This document shows, piece after piece, positions 1-7,650 of a stretch of DNA of 19,648 nt (the first letter of the stretch is position 1; every line of letters starts with the position of its first letter). The DNA is from Chloroflexota bacterium (lineage in GTDB: Bacteria > Chloroflexota > Dehalococcoidia > DSTF01 > JACRBR01). The stretch spans positions 1-19,648 of the forward strand of contig JACRBR010000345.1 in assembly GCA_016213125.1 (NCBI GenBank). The letters are read 5' to 3'. The translations under genes were made by a program, and so were the position numbers. Under the pieces are notes generated by a model. It was not told the DNA's origin. It did no database searches and saw only the letters and a program-made list of their open reading frames with translations.

Positions 1-1
1 C

Positions 2-1711
<1,710 letters not shown>

Positions 1712-1723
1712 CCCTGCGCCGCA

Positions 1724-1744
1724 GCGCGGGCTTTCAGCCCGCGC
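1724..1744. repeat. GC-rich palindromic repeat, copy 1 (after secA)
   Basis: Perfect 9-bp stem GCGCGGGCT / AGCCCGCGC around a TTC loop, followed by GGTTC. Closely related copies lie at 18890-18911 and 18929-18950, and a sub-variant at 2066-2086 and 4057-4077. No T-run follows, so intrinsic termination is possible but unproven; it is better described as a dispersed palindromic element. Confidence 0.75.
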
Positions 1745-1822
1745 GGTTCCTCATGATGGCTAGAGGTTCGCGCTTGAAACTGCCGCTGCCATCCCGCATC
1801 CCCGTTCCCGCATCCAACATCC

Positions 1823-2743
1823 ATGACTGACCTCCCACAGATCGCCGTCGGCCTCATCATCGCCGAGGACGGCCGCGTCCTCCTCCAGCACCGGGACGAC
1901 AAGCCGGACATCCTCGAGCCGGGCGTCTGGGCGCTGTTCGGCGGACACATCGACCAGCACGAGGATCCGGCGCAGGCGTTCCTGCGCGAGATGGACGAAG
2001 AGCTGGGCTGGCGGCCGAAGCACTTCGAGCACTACCGGACCGTCGACCTGCACCTGCCCGCTGGAGCGCGGGCGCCCTCGCCCGCGGGTGCCGCGCCCGC
2101 GCCTGTGCACCTGATCTCAAACCTGTTCGCCGCGCACCTGGACGTGCCGCTCGACGCACTCTCCCTCAACGAGGGCCAGGGCATGGCCCTGCACGCACCC
2201 GCCGCCTTGCCCGAGCGCATCGCCACCGATCTCCCGCGGATCTTCGCCGAGTTCGCGGCGACCGACGCCTACCGGCGCGTCCGCAAGTCGTGGGACGTCA
2301 TCAGCGCCACCGCCATACTTGTCGACGCGCGCGGCCGGTTCCTGCTGCAGCACCGCGACGACAAGCCCGGAATCGACAACCCGGGGCTCTGGGGCTCGTT
2401 CGGCGGCGCCGTCGACCCTTACGAAACGCCAGCCGCCGGCTTCCTCCGCGAGATGCGGGAGGAGCTCGACTGGGAGCCGAAGCAGTTCGAGCTCCATGTC
2501 GCCGGCCCGTACTTCCCCGACCGGCGCGGCTACGGAGCGAGCGGGGCACGCAGCCAGCTCATCTACATCTACACCGCCCCGGTCGATGTTCCGTTCGCGG
2601 ATCTCACCCTCAACGAAGGCCAGGCGATGGGTTTCTTCGCCCCCGACGCCCTCCCCGAGGAGACGGTGCCCGCCTACCGCGACCTTCTCGACCGTTTCGC
2701 GGCGACTGACGAGTATCGCCGCCTCAAAACGATCGCGTCTTGA
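1823..2743 (+). CDS. Tandem double-NUDIX hydrolase domain protein
   Basis: NUDIX domains hydrolyse nucleoside diphosphates linked to another group, using metal held by the Glu residues of the Nudix box. This 306-residue protein has two. Box 1 (residues 41-63) fits G-x5-E-x7-RE-x2-EE-x-G exactly (G41, E47, R55, E56, E59, E60, G62). Box 2 (residues 195-216) keeps G195, E201, R209, E210, E213 and E214 but has Asp216 where the last Gly should be. Both halves share the pattern LLQHRDDKP, then the box, then LNEGQ, so they look like an internal duplication. Residues about 81-90 are an Ala/Pro-rich stretch coming from an in-frame copy of the palindromic repeat. The ATG at 1823 has no clear Shine-Dalgarno. 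Substrate unknown; the LNEGQ motif and the paired NUDIX-fusion gene downstream suggest a sugar-nucleotide or isoprenoid-type NUDIX, but that is a guess. Confidence 0.88.
   Translation: MTDLPQIAVGLIIAEDGRVLLQHRDDKPDILEPGVWALFGGHIDQHEDPAQAFLREMDEELGWRPKHFEHYRTVDLHLPAGARAPSPAGAAPAPVHLISNLFAAHLDVPLDALSLNEGQGMALHAPAALPERIATDLPRIFAEFAATDAYRRVRKSWDVISATAILVDARGRFLLQHRDDKPGIDNPGLWGSFGGAVDPYETPAAGFLREMREELDWEPKQFELHVAGPYFPDRRGYGASGARSQLIYIYTAPVDVPFADLTLNEGQAMGFFAPDALPEETVPAYRDLLDRFAATDEYRRLKTIAS
2066..2086. repeat. Palindromic repeat inside a coding sequence, copy 2
   Basis: An 8-bp stem CGCGGGCG / CGCCCGCG with a CCCT loop. It matches the intergenic copy at 4057-4077 with a single base difference across the element, so it belongs to the same family. 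Here it is read in frame within NUDIX domain 1 and encodes an Ala/Pro/Arg-rich segment that the second NUDIX domain of the same protein lacks. Confidence 0.7.
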
Positions 2744-2778
2744 CGCGCGGATCGCCGCACGGCCTCCCGTTGCGTCGA

Positions 2779-2784
2779 TATACT
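2779..2784 (+). promoter_or_regulatory. Candidate -10 box before the NUDIX fusion gene
   Basis: TATACT stands in the 103-bp gap between the two NUDIX genes and is one of few AT-rich spots there. No -35 box is seen at 16-18 bp, so this is weak. If used, the leader would be about 55 nt. Confidence 0.3.
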
Positions 2785-2846
2785 GTAAGGCTGCACGCCG
2801 CAGAATCACGCCGGCTGACGACCCTAGCGACTGCAACGAACGACCC

Positions 2847-4052
2847 ATGACCACTACCAGGCACATGTCCGCAGGCGTCATTCTCGTCGACCGCGAGGGC
2901 CGCGTCCTCATGCAGCTGCGCGACGTCGACCCGAAGATCATGTATCCGGACCACTGGGGCCTCACCGGCGGCGCGGCGCATCCGGGCGAGACGGCCGAGC
3001 AGGCGGCGCGGCGGGAGGTCGACGAAGAGACAGGGCTCACCCTCGGCCATATCGAGCCGTTCCGGGCCTACTACTTCCAGGAGGCGGGCAACGGCGGCGC
3101 GAAGGCCTCCCGCACGAAGGCGCGCGCTGACTACGAGCTGTATCTCTTCCACGCGCCGTGCGAGACGCCGGTCGAAGAGCTGGTCTGCGGCGAGGGGCAG
3201 GCGCTCCGCTTCTTCTCGCCCGAAGAGATCGCCGAGGTCCCCGTCGCCTACAACCACCGCGACGTGCTCGACGACTTCTTCGGCTCCGCCGCGTACGCCG
3301 CGTACCTCACCGGCGCCGCCTTCCGCGCCCGCGACCACGTCGACGCGCTCGAGACGTTTCTCGCCGCCGTCGTCGCCGGCGAGCCCTGGTTCGATGCCCT
3401 GATGCGGGCCATCGCCCTGTGGGAGGCGCCCGCCGAGACGGTCGAGGGCCGCACCTACCGCTATCTCGTCGGCGGCGAGGCGTTCGACTGGCTTCTCCTT
3501 GCGGAGCGCCTGCTCGAGTCCGCCGCCATCGCCGCCCCGGACGCGATCCCCGCCGGGGAGGTCGAGCGGCTGCTGTTCGAAGGCCGCGCGCCCTCGGGCG
3601 ACCTCGCGTCCAAACCGGCGCGCTTACAGGACGAACGGCTGCGTGAGCTGATCGGCGAGCACAAGCACCGCGCCCACCTGAACTACCTGTACGGCGTCGT
3701 CGTCGAGCAGGCGCTGCAGTACGCGGTCGAGCTCGATCTCGCGAAGGAGCGCGTCTCGGTGAACATCAAGGACCCGCGGTTCGAGGAGGCCATCTTCGAT
3801 CCCGTCTACCAGCGCATCTACGCCCAGCCCCGCGCCGAACTCCTGCGCGAGTTCCGCGAGGAGTCGTCGCTGCCGCAGACGGAGCACATCATGCTCAGCG
3901 AGCTGCACGAGTTCCAGTACTGGCTCTTCAAGTACCGCGTGAAGAACCAGGAGCCCGCACGGGTCGCCTCCGACACCCGCAAGGCCCTGGCCCAGCTAAG
4001 CCGCATCGAGGCCACCGCCGCCCGCACCCGCCACGAGCCCGCCCGTCTTTGA
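2847..4052 (+). CDS. NUDIX hydrolase fused to a large uncharacterised C-terminal domain
   Basis: A 401-residue protein. Residues 1 to about 145 form a NUDIX domain with a complete box (residues 42-64: G42, E48, R56, E57, E60, E61, G63), so hydrolysis of a nucleotide-linked substrate is likely. Residues about 150-401 form a second region, probably mostly helical, that I do not recognise. Its distinctive parts are RYLVGGEAFDWLLLAERLLE (about residues 205-224), EHKHRAHLNYLYGVVVEQAL, and a C-terminal LHEFQYWLFKYRVKN. The protein is more than twice the usual length of a single-domain NUDIX. Start: the ATG at 2847 is used, with a second ATG six codons later (2865) directly before the domain core; neither has a good Shine-Dalgarno. 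The reading frame stays open further upstream only because it shadows the preceding gene. It lies on the same strand as the double-NUDIX gene, 103 bp downstream, so related roles are plausible. Confidence 0.88.
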   Translation: MTTTRHMSAGVILVDREGRVLMQLRDVDPKIMYPDHWGLTGGAAHPGETAEQAARREVDEETGLTLGHIEPFRAYYFQEAGNGGAKASRTKARADYELYLFHAPCETPVEELVCGEGQALRFFSPEEIAEVPVAYNHRDVLDDFFGSAAYAAYLTGAAFRARDHVDALETFLAAVVAGEPWFDALMRAIALWEAPAETVEGRTYRYLVGGEAFDWLLLAERLLESAAIAAPDAIPAGEVERLLFEGRAPSGDLASKPARLQDERLRELIGEHKHRAHLNYLYGVVVEQALQYAVELDLAKERVSVNIKDPRFEEAIFDPVYQRIYAQPRAELLREFREESSLPQTEHIMLSELHEFQYWLFKYRVKNQEPARVASDTRKALAQLSRIEATAARTRHEPARL

Positions 4053-4056
4053 TGGA

Positions 4057-4077
4057 GCGCGGGCGCCCCCGCCCGCG
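4057..4077. repeat. Palindromic repeat, copy 3 (between NUDIX fusion and gyaR)
   Basis: An 8-bp stem CGCGGGCG / CGCCCGCG with a CCCC loop, beginning a few bases after the NUDIX-fusion stop codon. It is almost identical to the in-gene copy at 2066-2086. It could end the upstream transcript, but no T-tract follows. Confidence 0.7.
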
Positions 4078-4098
4078 ATACGTAGGCCCGCCGCGCGC

Positions 4099-4104
4099 TA
4101 TCTT
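4099..4104 (+). promoter_or_regulatory. Candidate leaderless -10 box for gyaR
   Basis: TATCTT followed by six bases (CACCCC) and then the ATG at 4111. A -10 box this close puts the transcript start at or next to the A of ATG, which would explain the absence of a Shine-Dalgarno. The same TANNNT-N6-ATG spacing precedes lysS and the DUF5678 gene. Confidence 0.45.
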
Positions 4105-4110
4105 CACCCC

Positions 4111-5070
4111 ATGCCACCGCCGCGCGTCTTTGTCACCCGCCGCATGCCCGGCGACGCGCTCGACCGCCTCGCCCAACACGCCGAGGTCGACCTCTGGCCC
4201 GGCGACCTGCCGCCGCCCTACGACGATCTTGTCGCGCGCGCGACGCAGGCCGATGCGCTGATCTGCATGCTCACCGACCGGGTCGATGCCGCGCTCATCG
4301 CCGCCGCCCCGCGCCTGCGCGTCATCAGCCAGATGGCCGTCGGCTACGACAACATCGATATCGCCGCCGCCGCCGCGCACGGCATCCCCGCCGGCCACAC
4401 GCCGGGCGTCCTCACCGAGGCCACCGCCGACCTCACCTTCGCGCTCATCCTCGCGGTCGCCCGCCGCATCGTCGAGGCGGAGCGCTTCGTCCGCGACGGC
4501 CACTGGCGCACCTGGGATCCAGGCGCGCTGCTCGGCGTGGAGCTGCGCGGCGCCACGCTGGGGATCGTCGGCTTCGGCAAGATCGGCCAGGCGGTCGCCC
4601 TGCGCGCCCGCGGTTTCGGCATGCGCGTCCTCTACACCACTCGGACGCCGGTCACGACCGATCTTGGTGAGCCTGCCGCGCTCGATGATCTGCTGCGAGC
4701 GTCCGATATCGTCTCGCTCCACGTGCCGCTGTCAGCCGAAACGACGCACATGATCGGCGAGCGTGAGCTGCGTCTCATGAAGCCGGCCGCCTTCCTCGTA
4801 AACACCGCCCGCGGCCCCATCGTCGATCAGCAGGCGCTGGTACGAGCGCTTCACGAGGGGTGGATCGGCGGCGCCGGCCTCGACGTGACGGAGACAGAGC
4901 CGATCCCGCCGGACGACGTGCTCCTCAGCGCGCCGAACTGCGTGCTGTTGCCCCATATCGGCAGCGCCACGCTGGCGACGCGCTCCCGCATGGCGAACAT
5001 GGCCGTCGACAACTGCCTCGCAGGCCTGCGAGGAGAGCCGCTGCCGCACCGCGCCAGTACCAACAGCTAA
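4111..5070 (+). CDS. gyaR: Glyoxylate/hydroxypyruvate reductase (D-2-hydroxyacid dehydrogenase family)
   Basis: A cytosolic NAD(P)H-dependent enzyme expected to interconvert glyoxylate and glycolate or hydroxypyruvate and D-glycerate. The length of 319 residues is normal for the family. Seen: the nucleotide-binding GxGxxG in GIVGFGKIG (residues 151-159), catalytic Arg234 in NTARGPIVD, Glu263 in DVTETEP and His282 in LLPHIGSAT. The run after Glu263 (PIPPDD...LL, PHIGSAT, GEPLP) is typical of the GyaR/GRHPR branch rather than phosphoglycerate dehydrogenase. Related family members commonly read PPDDPLL where this protein has PPDDVLL, and its short tail after GEPLPH (RASTNS) also looks atypical. 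Its TAA stop overlaps the TAG stop of the convergent alpha/beta hydrolase by four bases in total CDS extent. Bases 4873-5049 are repeated at 7394-7570. Confidence 0.92.
   Translation: MPPPRVFVTRRMPGDALDRLAQHAEVDLWPGDLPPPYDDLVARATQADALICMLTDRVDAALIAAAPRLRVISQMAVGYDNIDIAAAAAHGIPAGHTPGVLTEATADLTFALILAVARRIVEAERFVRDGHWRTWDPGALLGVELRGATLGIVGFGKIGQAVALRARGFGMRVLYTTRTPVTTDLGEPAALDDLLRASDIVSLHVPLSAETTHMIGERELRLMKPAAFLVNTARGPIVDQQALVRALHEGWIGGAGLDVTETEPIPPDDVLLSAPNCVLLPHIGSATLATRSRMANMAVDNCLAGLRGEPLPHRASTNS
4873..5049 (+). repeat. Direct repeat, left copy: 3' end of the intact gyaR
   Basis: This 177-bp stretch, encoding Ala255 to His313 of GyaR with catalytic Glu263 and His282, aligns without gaps to 7394-7570. 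I count 14 base differences, about 92% identity. Similarity stops abruptly at both ends. Confidence 0.9.
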
Positions 5071-5987
5071 GCCGGCCCCTGGGCAGGCAACGGCGGGGAA
5101 AGAAAGTCCTCGATCTGTGCCACGACACAATCCGGTGCGTCCGTATGGGCGAAGTGGCCCGCGCCTGCAATCGGCCTGAACTGCCCCCGCGTGCGCTTCG
5201 CGAGTCGATGCGAAGCGTCTGGGGGAATGTTGCGATCCTGCGTGCCGCTTAGGTGCAAGACAGGAACCTGCATTTCTTCGAACACGCCGCGAAGAAGCCG
5301 CAATCCATCAATCGTCATCTGGCGCCGAATATACATGAGCAGTGCGCGGCGCGTGCCGCGTATACGGTATGCCGCTTCAAGCGAAGCCTCTTGGTGGCGC
5401 GAGACAGCAGGCCCGTACATCGCCGAACGTGCCATCAAGAGTTCGCCAACACCGGGAATTGCGGGCAGGAATTGTGCAGGCTCGATTGCGAGTCCGGTTC
5501 CGATCGTCACGACGCTACTCACCCGCCCCGGATGGTCGGCGGCCAGTACGCACGCCAGCATCCCGCCCAGGGAGTGACCCACTACCGCGACTTGATCAAC
5601 ATGCAAAGCATCGAGCAAGTCAACCGCCTGCTGCGTCCACAGGTCGTATCCGTAGGTGAAGCTCGGGCGCCGCTCCGAGAACCCACAGCCATAGAGATCA
5701 AAGGCGAGGACGCGGTGGCGTCTTGCCAGCCGTTCCACGATACCCATATCCCAATCCGCGATGCTCCTCCCGCTGCCATGAATCAACATCATGGCGGAAC
5801 CCTCGCCTCGATCGATGTGATGCACCCTGCCGGATCGTGTCTGTGTGAACCGTGCACCAGGGGCTGGCGCGGCGTCTCGCGAATCGATGCGCTCAATTCG
5901 CGAAATCGCGAGGCGCCCCGCGGCTGATGCCACTGCCAGGGCGGCGAAGCCCAGCGCAGATGCTCGAGCTAACGCGCGTGATTTCAT
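5067..5987 (-). CDS. Alpha/beta-fold hydrolase with N-terminal membrane anchor or signal
   Basis: A 306-residue serine hydrolase of the alpha/beta fold. The catalytic triad is visible: Ser139 in the nucleophile elbow GHSLGG, Asp251 in SGTQDRNIP and His278 in GAGHFAH; the oxyanion-hole motif is HGSGRS (residues 70-75). Residues about 11-28 (ALGFAALAVASAAGRLAI) are hydrophobic after a basic N terminus, which suggests export or anchoring, with the catalytic domain outside the cytoplasm. Substrate unknown; esterase, epoxide hydrolase-like or haloperoxidase-like relatives are all possible. It is the last gene of a four-gene minus-strand operon headed by an ArsR regulator, 57 bp after the membrane-protein gene. 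The Shine-Dalgarno is weak. Codons are visibly less GC-biased than in gyaR or lysS. Its stop overlaps the end of gyaR. Confidence 0.9.
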   Translation of the reverse strand: MKSRALARASALGFAALAVASAAGRLAISRIERIDSRDAAPAPGARFTQTRSGRVHHIDRGEGSAMMLIHGSGRSIADWDMGIVERLARRHRVLAFDLYGCGFSERRPSFTYGYDLWTQQAVDLLDALHVDQVAVVGHSLGGMLACVLAADHPGRVSSVVTIGTGLAIEPAQFLPAIPGVGELLMARSAMYGPAVSRHQEASLEAAYRIRGTRRALLMYIRRQMTIDGLRLLRGVFEEMQVPVLHLSGTQDRNIPPDASHRLAKRTRGQFRPIAGAGHFAHTDAPDCVVAQIEDFLSPPLPAQGPA

Positions 5988-6044
5988 CGGTCTCGGTTTC
6001 GCTTCTGCATTAATCGGCGTTGCAGGGTGAAGAGAGTTGCCGGA

Positions 6045-6527
6045 CTAGAGTTGGCGCGGTCGCCAACCGGCTAGCCAGGACGCCGGTACCGCGATGAGCA
6101 GGAGCGCAGGACCCCAGAGCCCATCTGTGACCTTCATATATCCCGGGGCTACCAAGAACGCCACGAGCCCAAGGTCCAGCGCCACGATGATCGCGAGGAT
6201 GACGGTCACGCCACGCGGCCACGCCGTGCGCGCCACCGCCATGGCCAGCGCGGCAACACCGAGTCCCGCGAGAAGGATATTCAGACTGTGGAACTGCAGG
6301 ACGCTCTGGGCGACCGGACCCGGGTCCAGCGGAATCTCTTGCGGCGAGGCCGCCGTTCCGACCGATTCGAAGCCTTCGCGGCTGTTATCGACCGTCGCGA
6401 GCAGCAGCGCAGCCCCGCCTACGACATGTGTAAGTCCCCAGATGACGATGGCTCCGAGCGCGATCGCGCGCGCAACTGCGCTGCGTGTTTGTGTTCCGCC
6501 GACCGATGACGTCATGTTGATCGCCAT
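6045..6527 (-). CDS. Small integral membrane protein, four predicted helices, function unknown
   Basis: A 160-residue hydrophobic protein with four likely membrane helices: about residues 23-45 (containing GLTHVVGGAALLLAT), 80-100 (LNILLAGLGVAALAMAV), 106-128 (VILAIIVALDLGLVAFLVAP) and 138-155. Size and topology resemble DoxX-like four-helix proteins, but I see no family motif, so no function is assigned. The start at 6527 is supported by a strong AAGGAGG six bases upstream. It follows the SRPBCC gene by 30 bp and precedes the alpha/beta hydrolase in the same direction, so co-transcription is likely. The other ArsR cassette in this window also carries a four-helix membrane protein (DoxX-like, 10556-10984), which hints at a parallel role. 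Confidence 0.8.
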   Translation of the reverse strand: MAINMTSSVGGTQTRSAVARAIALGAIVIWGLTHVVGGAALLLATVDNSREGFESVGTAASPQEIPLDPGPVAQSVLQFHSLNILLAGLGVAALAMAVARTAWPRGVTVILAIIVALDLGLVAFLVAPGYMKVTDGLWGPALLLIAVPASWLAGWRPRQL

Positions 6528-6557
6528 GAAAAGCCTCCTTGTACGTGCGCGGGTTTG

Positions 6558-6986
6558 TCAGGCAAGCGCTACGGTGAGCCGGTCGAAGAACTCGTTCCAG
6601 CCACCCTCGTTCTGCGCAATCTCGTCGGCGGCCAGTCCGCGGTGCTCGAGGCGCAATCGAGTGCGTCCATCGTCAGCCTCGAACGAGATGGCCACTTCGG
6701 AGTCGTCATCTTCGCCCTCCAATCCCCAGCTGAACGCGAGCCTCCGGGCTGGCTCAAACTCGCGGTACTCTCCCGCCAGCACGAAGCTCATACCGCCTTC
6801 GAACTCCAGCTCGAAGCGGAAGCGTCCGCCTACCCGCGGGTCGAGCACGCAACCACCGAGCTTCGAACCACGAGGACCCAGCCATTTCTTGAGCGTTTCT
6901 GGCGTCGTGAAGGCCTTGAAGACCCGCGCCGGCTCGGCGTCCAGTAGTCGAAGGACAACGAGCTCGCGCTCATGTACCTGCTGCAT
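6558..6986 (-). CDS. SRPBCC/AHSA1 (START-like) domain protein, first copy
   Basis: A 142-residue single-domain protein of the AHSA1 branch of the SRPBCC fold, a hydrophobic-cavity domain that binds small ligands or interacts with proteins. Typical features are the N-terminal strand with a dxxARVFKAFTTPE-type sequence, the KKWLGPRG motif (about residues 33-40), GGRFRFE, and the C-terminal helix GGWNEFFDRLTVAL. The start overlaps the end of arsR by 17 bp, and AGGAGG sits six bases before the ATG, so translational coupling is likely. Such proteins are often encoded next to ArsR regulators. The ligand is unknown. A second ArsR/SRPBCC pair lies at 10209-11547. Confidence 0.92.
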   Translation of the reverse strand: MQQVHERELVVLRLLDAEPARVFKAFTTPETLKKWLGPRGSKLGGCVLDPRVGGRFRFELEFEGGMSFVLAGEYREFEPARRLAFSWGLEGEDDDSEVAISFEADDGRTRLRLEHRGLAADEIAQNEGGWNEFFDRLTVALA

Positions 6987-7326
6987 CCGGTTCCTCCTCT
7001 GCTAACACCTCGTCCAATCGGGCGAGGCCTTCGTTCCAGAATCGCCGGTAGTACGTCACCCAGTCCGCGGCCGAGTGCAGGTTGTCAGCTCGCAGGGCAA
7101 GCGTATGTACGCGACCGCCAACCGTTCGGCTGGCCAGCCCCGCCTTTTCCAGTACCTCGATATGCCTGGATACCGTCGCGAGCGACGCCTGAAACGGACG
7201 CGCAAGTTCCGTCACCGATGCCTCGCCACGCGACAATCGCGCCAGGATCTCGCGGCGCGTGCGGTGCGACAGCGCATGGAACGTCCGATCGAGTTCATCC
7301 TGTTCGAGGTGCGAATATTTAGCCAT
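6970..7326 (-). CDS. ArsR-family winged-helix repressor, first copy
   Basis: A 118-residue DNA-binding regulator. The region HALSHRTRREILARLSRGEASVTELARPF (shown here in part as TRREILARLSRGEASVTEL) leads into recognition helix ATVSRHIEVLEKAGL and a wing. There is no CxC or other ArsR/SmtB metal-site motif, so it probably senses something other than a heavy metal, or works through the partner SRPBCC protein. The length is normal for the family. It heads a four-gene operon. Upstream are TTGACA and TAATAT boxes with a 17-bp spacer, and a 26-bp dyad covers the -10 box and start codon, strongly suggesting autorepression. The ATG at 7326 lies within about one base of the expected transcript start, so the mRNA may be leaderless. 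It is clearly similar to the regulator at 10209-10559. Confidence 0.93.
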   Translation of the reverse strand: MAKYSHLEQDELDRTFHALSHRTRREILARLSRGEASVTELARPFQASLATVSRHIEVLEKAGLASRTVGGRVHTLALRADNLHSAADWVTYYRRFWNEGLARLDEVLAEEEPDAAGT

Positions 7327-7339
7327 ATGGCTGAATATT
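7314..7339. promoter_or_regulatory. 26-bp operator-like dyad over the arsR start codon
   Basis: An inverted repeat with a perfect 12-bp core AGCCATATGGCT (7321-7332), one mismatched pair (T7320/G7333), then perfect outer arms AATATT (7314-7319 and 7334-7339). It covers the minus-strand ATG (7326-7324) and all but one base of the -10 box. This is the best candidate for the binding site of the adjacent ArsR protein. Confidence 0.75.
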
Positions 7340-7363
7340 AATGGACGACACGCTCGCTGTCAA
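7335..7363 (-). promoter_or_regulatory. Sigma-70-type promoter of the first arsR operon
   Basis: Read on the minus strand: TTGACA (7363-7358), a 17-bp spacer, and TAATAT (7340-7335). The expected start of transcription is near 7328, almost at the ATG. The -10 box is embedded in the operator dyad. Confidence 0.65.
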
Positions 7364-7393
7364 CCCCCCGCCCCTGTCCCGTTAAGGCCCAGT

Positions 7394-7570
7394 GCCGGGC
7401 TCGATGTGACGGAGACAGAGCCGATCCCGCCGGACGACCCACTCCTCCGTGCGCCGAACTGCGTGCTGCTGCCCCACATCGGCAGCGCCACGCTGGCGAC
7501 GCGCTCCCGCATGGCGAACATGGCCGTCGACGACTGCCTCGCAGGCTTAAGGGGAGAGCCGCTGCCGCAC
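7394..7570 (+). repeat. Direct repeat, right copy: gyaR 3' end
   Basis: This is the partner of 4873-5049, gap-free with about 14 differences. The two copies flank the ArsR/SRPBCC/membrane/hydrolase operon. Between the arsR start (7326) and the beta-helix gene stop (7651) nothing else is seen apart from the promoter, the operator and this remnant. Confidence 0.9.
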
Positions 7571-7609
7571 GGCGTAGTCCCCGGCACGCTGACGAGAGGC
7601 CCGGGCTGA
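7394..7609 (+). pseudogene. Remnant of a second gyaR: 3' end only
   Basis: The frame reads AGLDVTETEP...PHIGSAT...GEPLPH, matching residues 255-313 of the intact GyaR encoded at 4111-5070, then a different tail (GVVPGTLTRGPG) and a TGA stop. The NAD-binding domain and catalytic Arg are absent and no start or promoter is seen, so it cannot be a working enzyme. Of nine differing codons, six are synonymous, and two of those (CTG/TTA for Leu, CGA/AGG for Arg) need two changes each. The copies therefore diverged while both encoded protein. This fragment has PPDDPLL, the commoner family sequence, where the intact gene has PPDDVLL. Confidence 0.88.
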
Positions 7610-7650
7610 GGCCGAAGGTCTGGAGGGAGGACCAATTTAGCGCCGTCGGC

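Noticed and set aside
2319..2846. Upstream extension of the NUDIX-fusion reading frame
   Set aside because: This part overlaps the double-NUDIX gene in another frame and reads as Ser/Arg/Pro-rich noise; family similarity begins only after the ATG at 2847.
7259..7393. Open frame leading into the gyaR remnant from the arsR region
   Set aside because: The first 45 codons are antisense to arsR and its promoter; only the part from 7394 matches GyaR, so there is no functional fusion.
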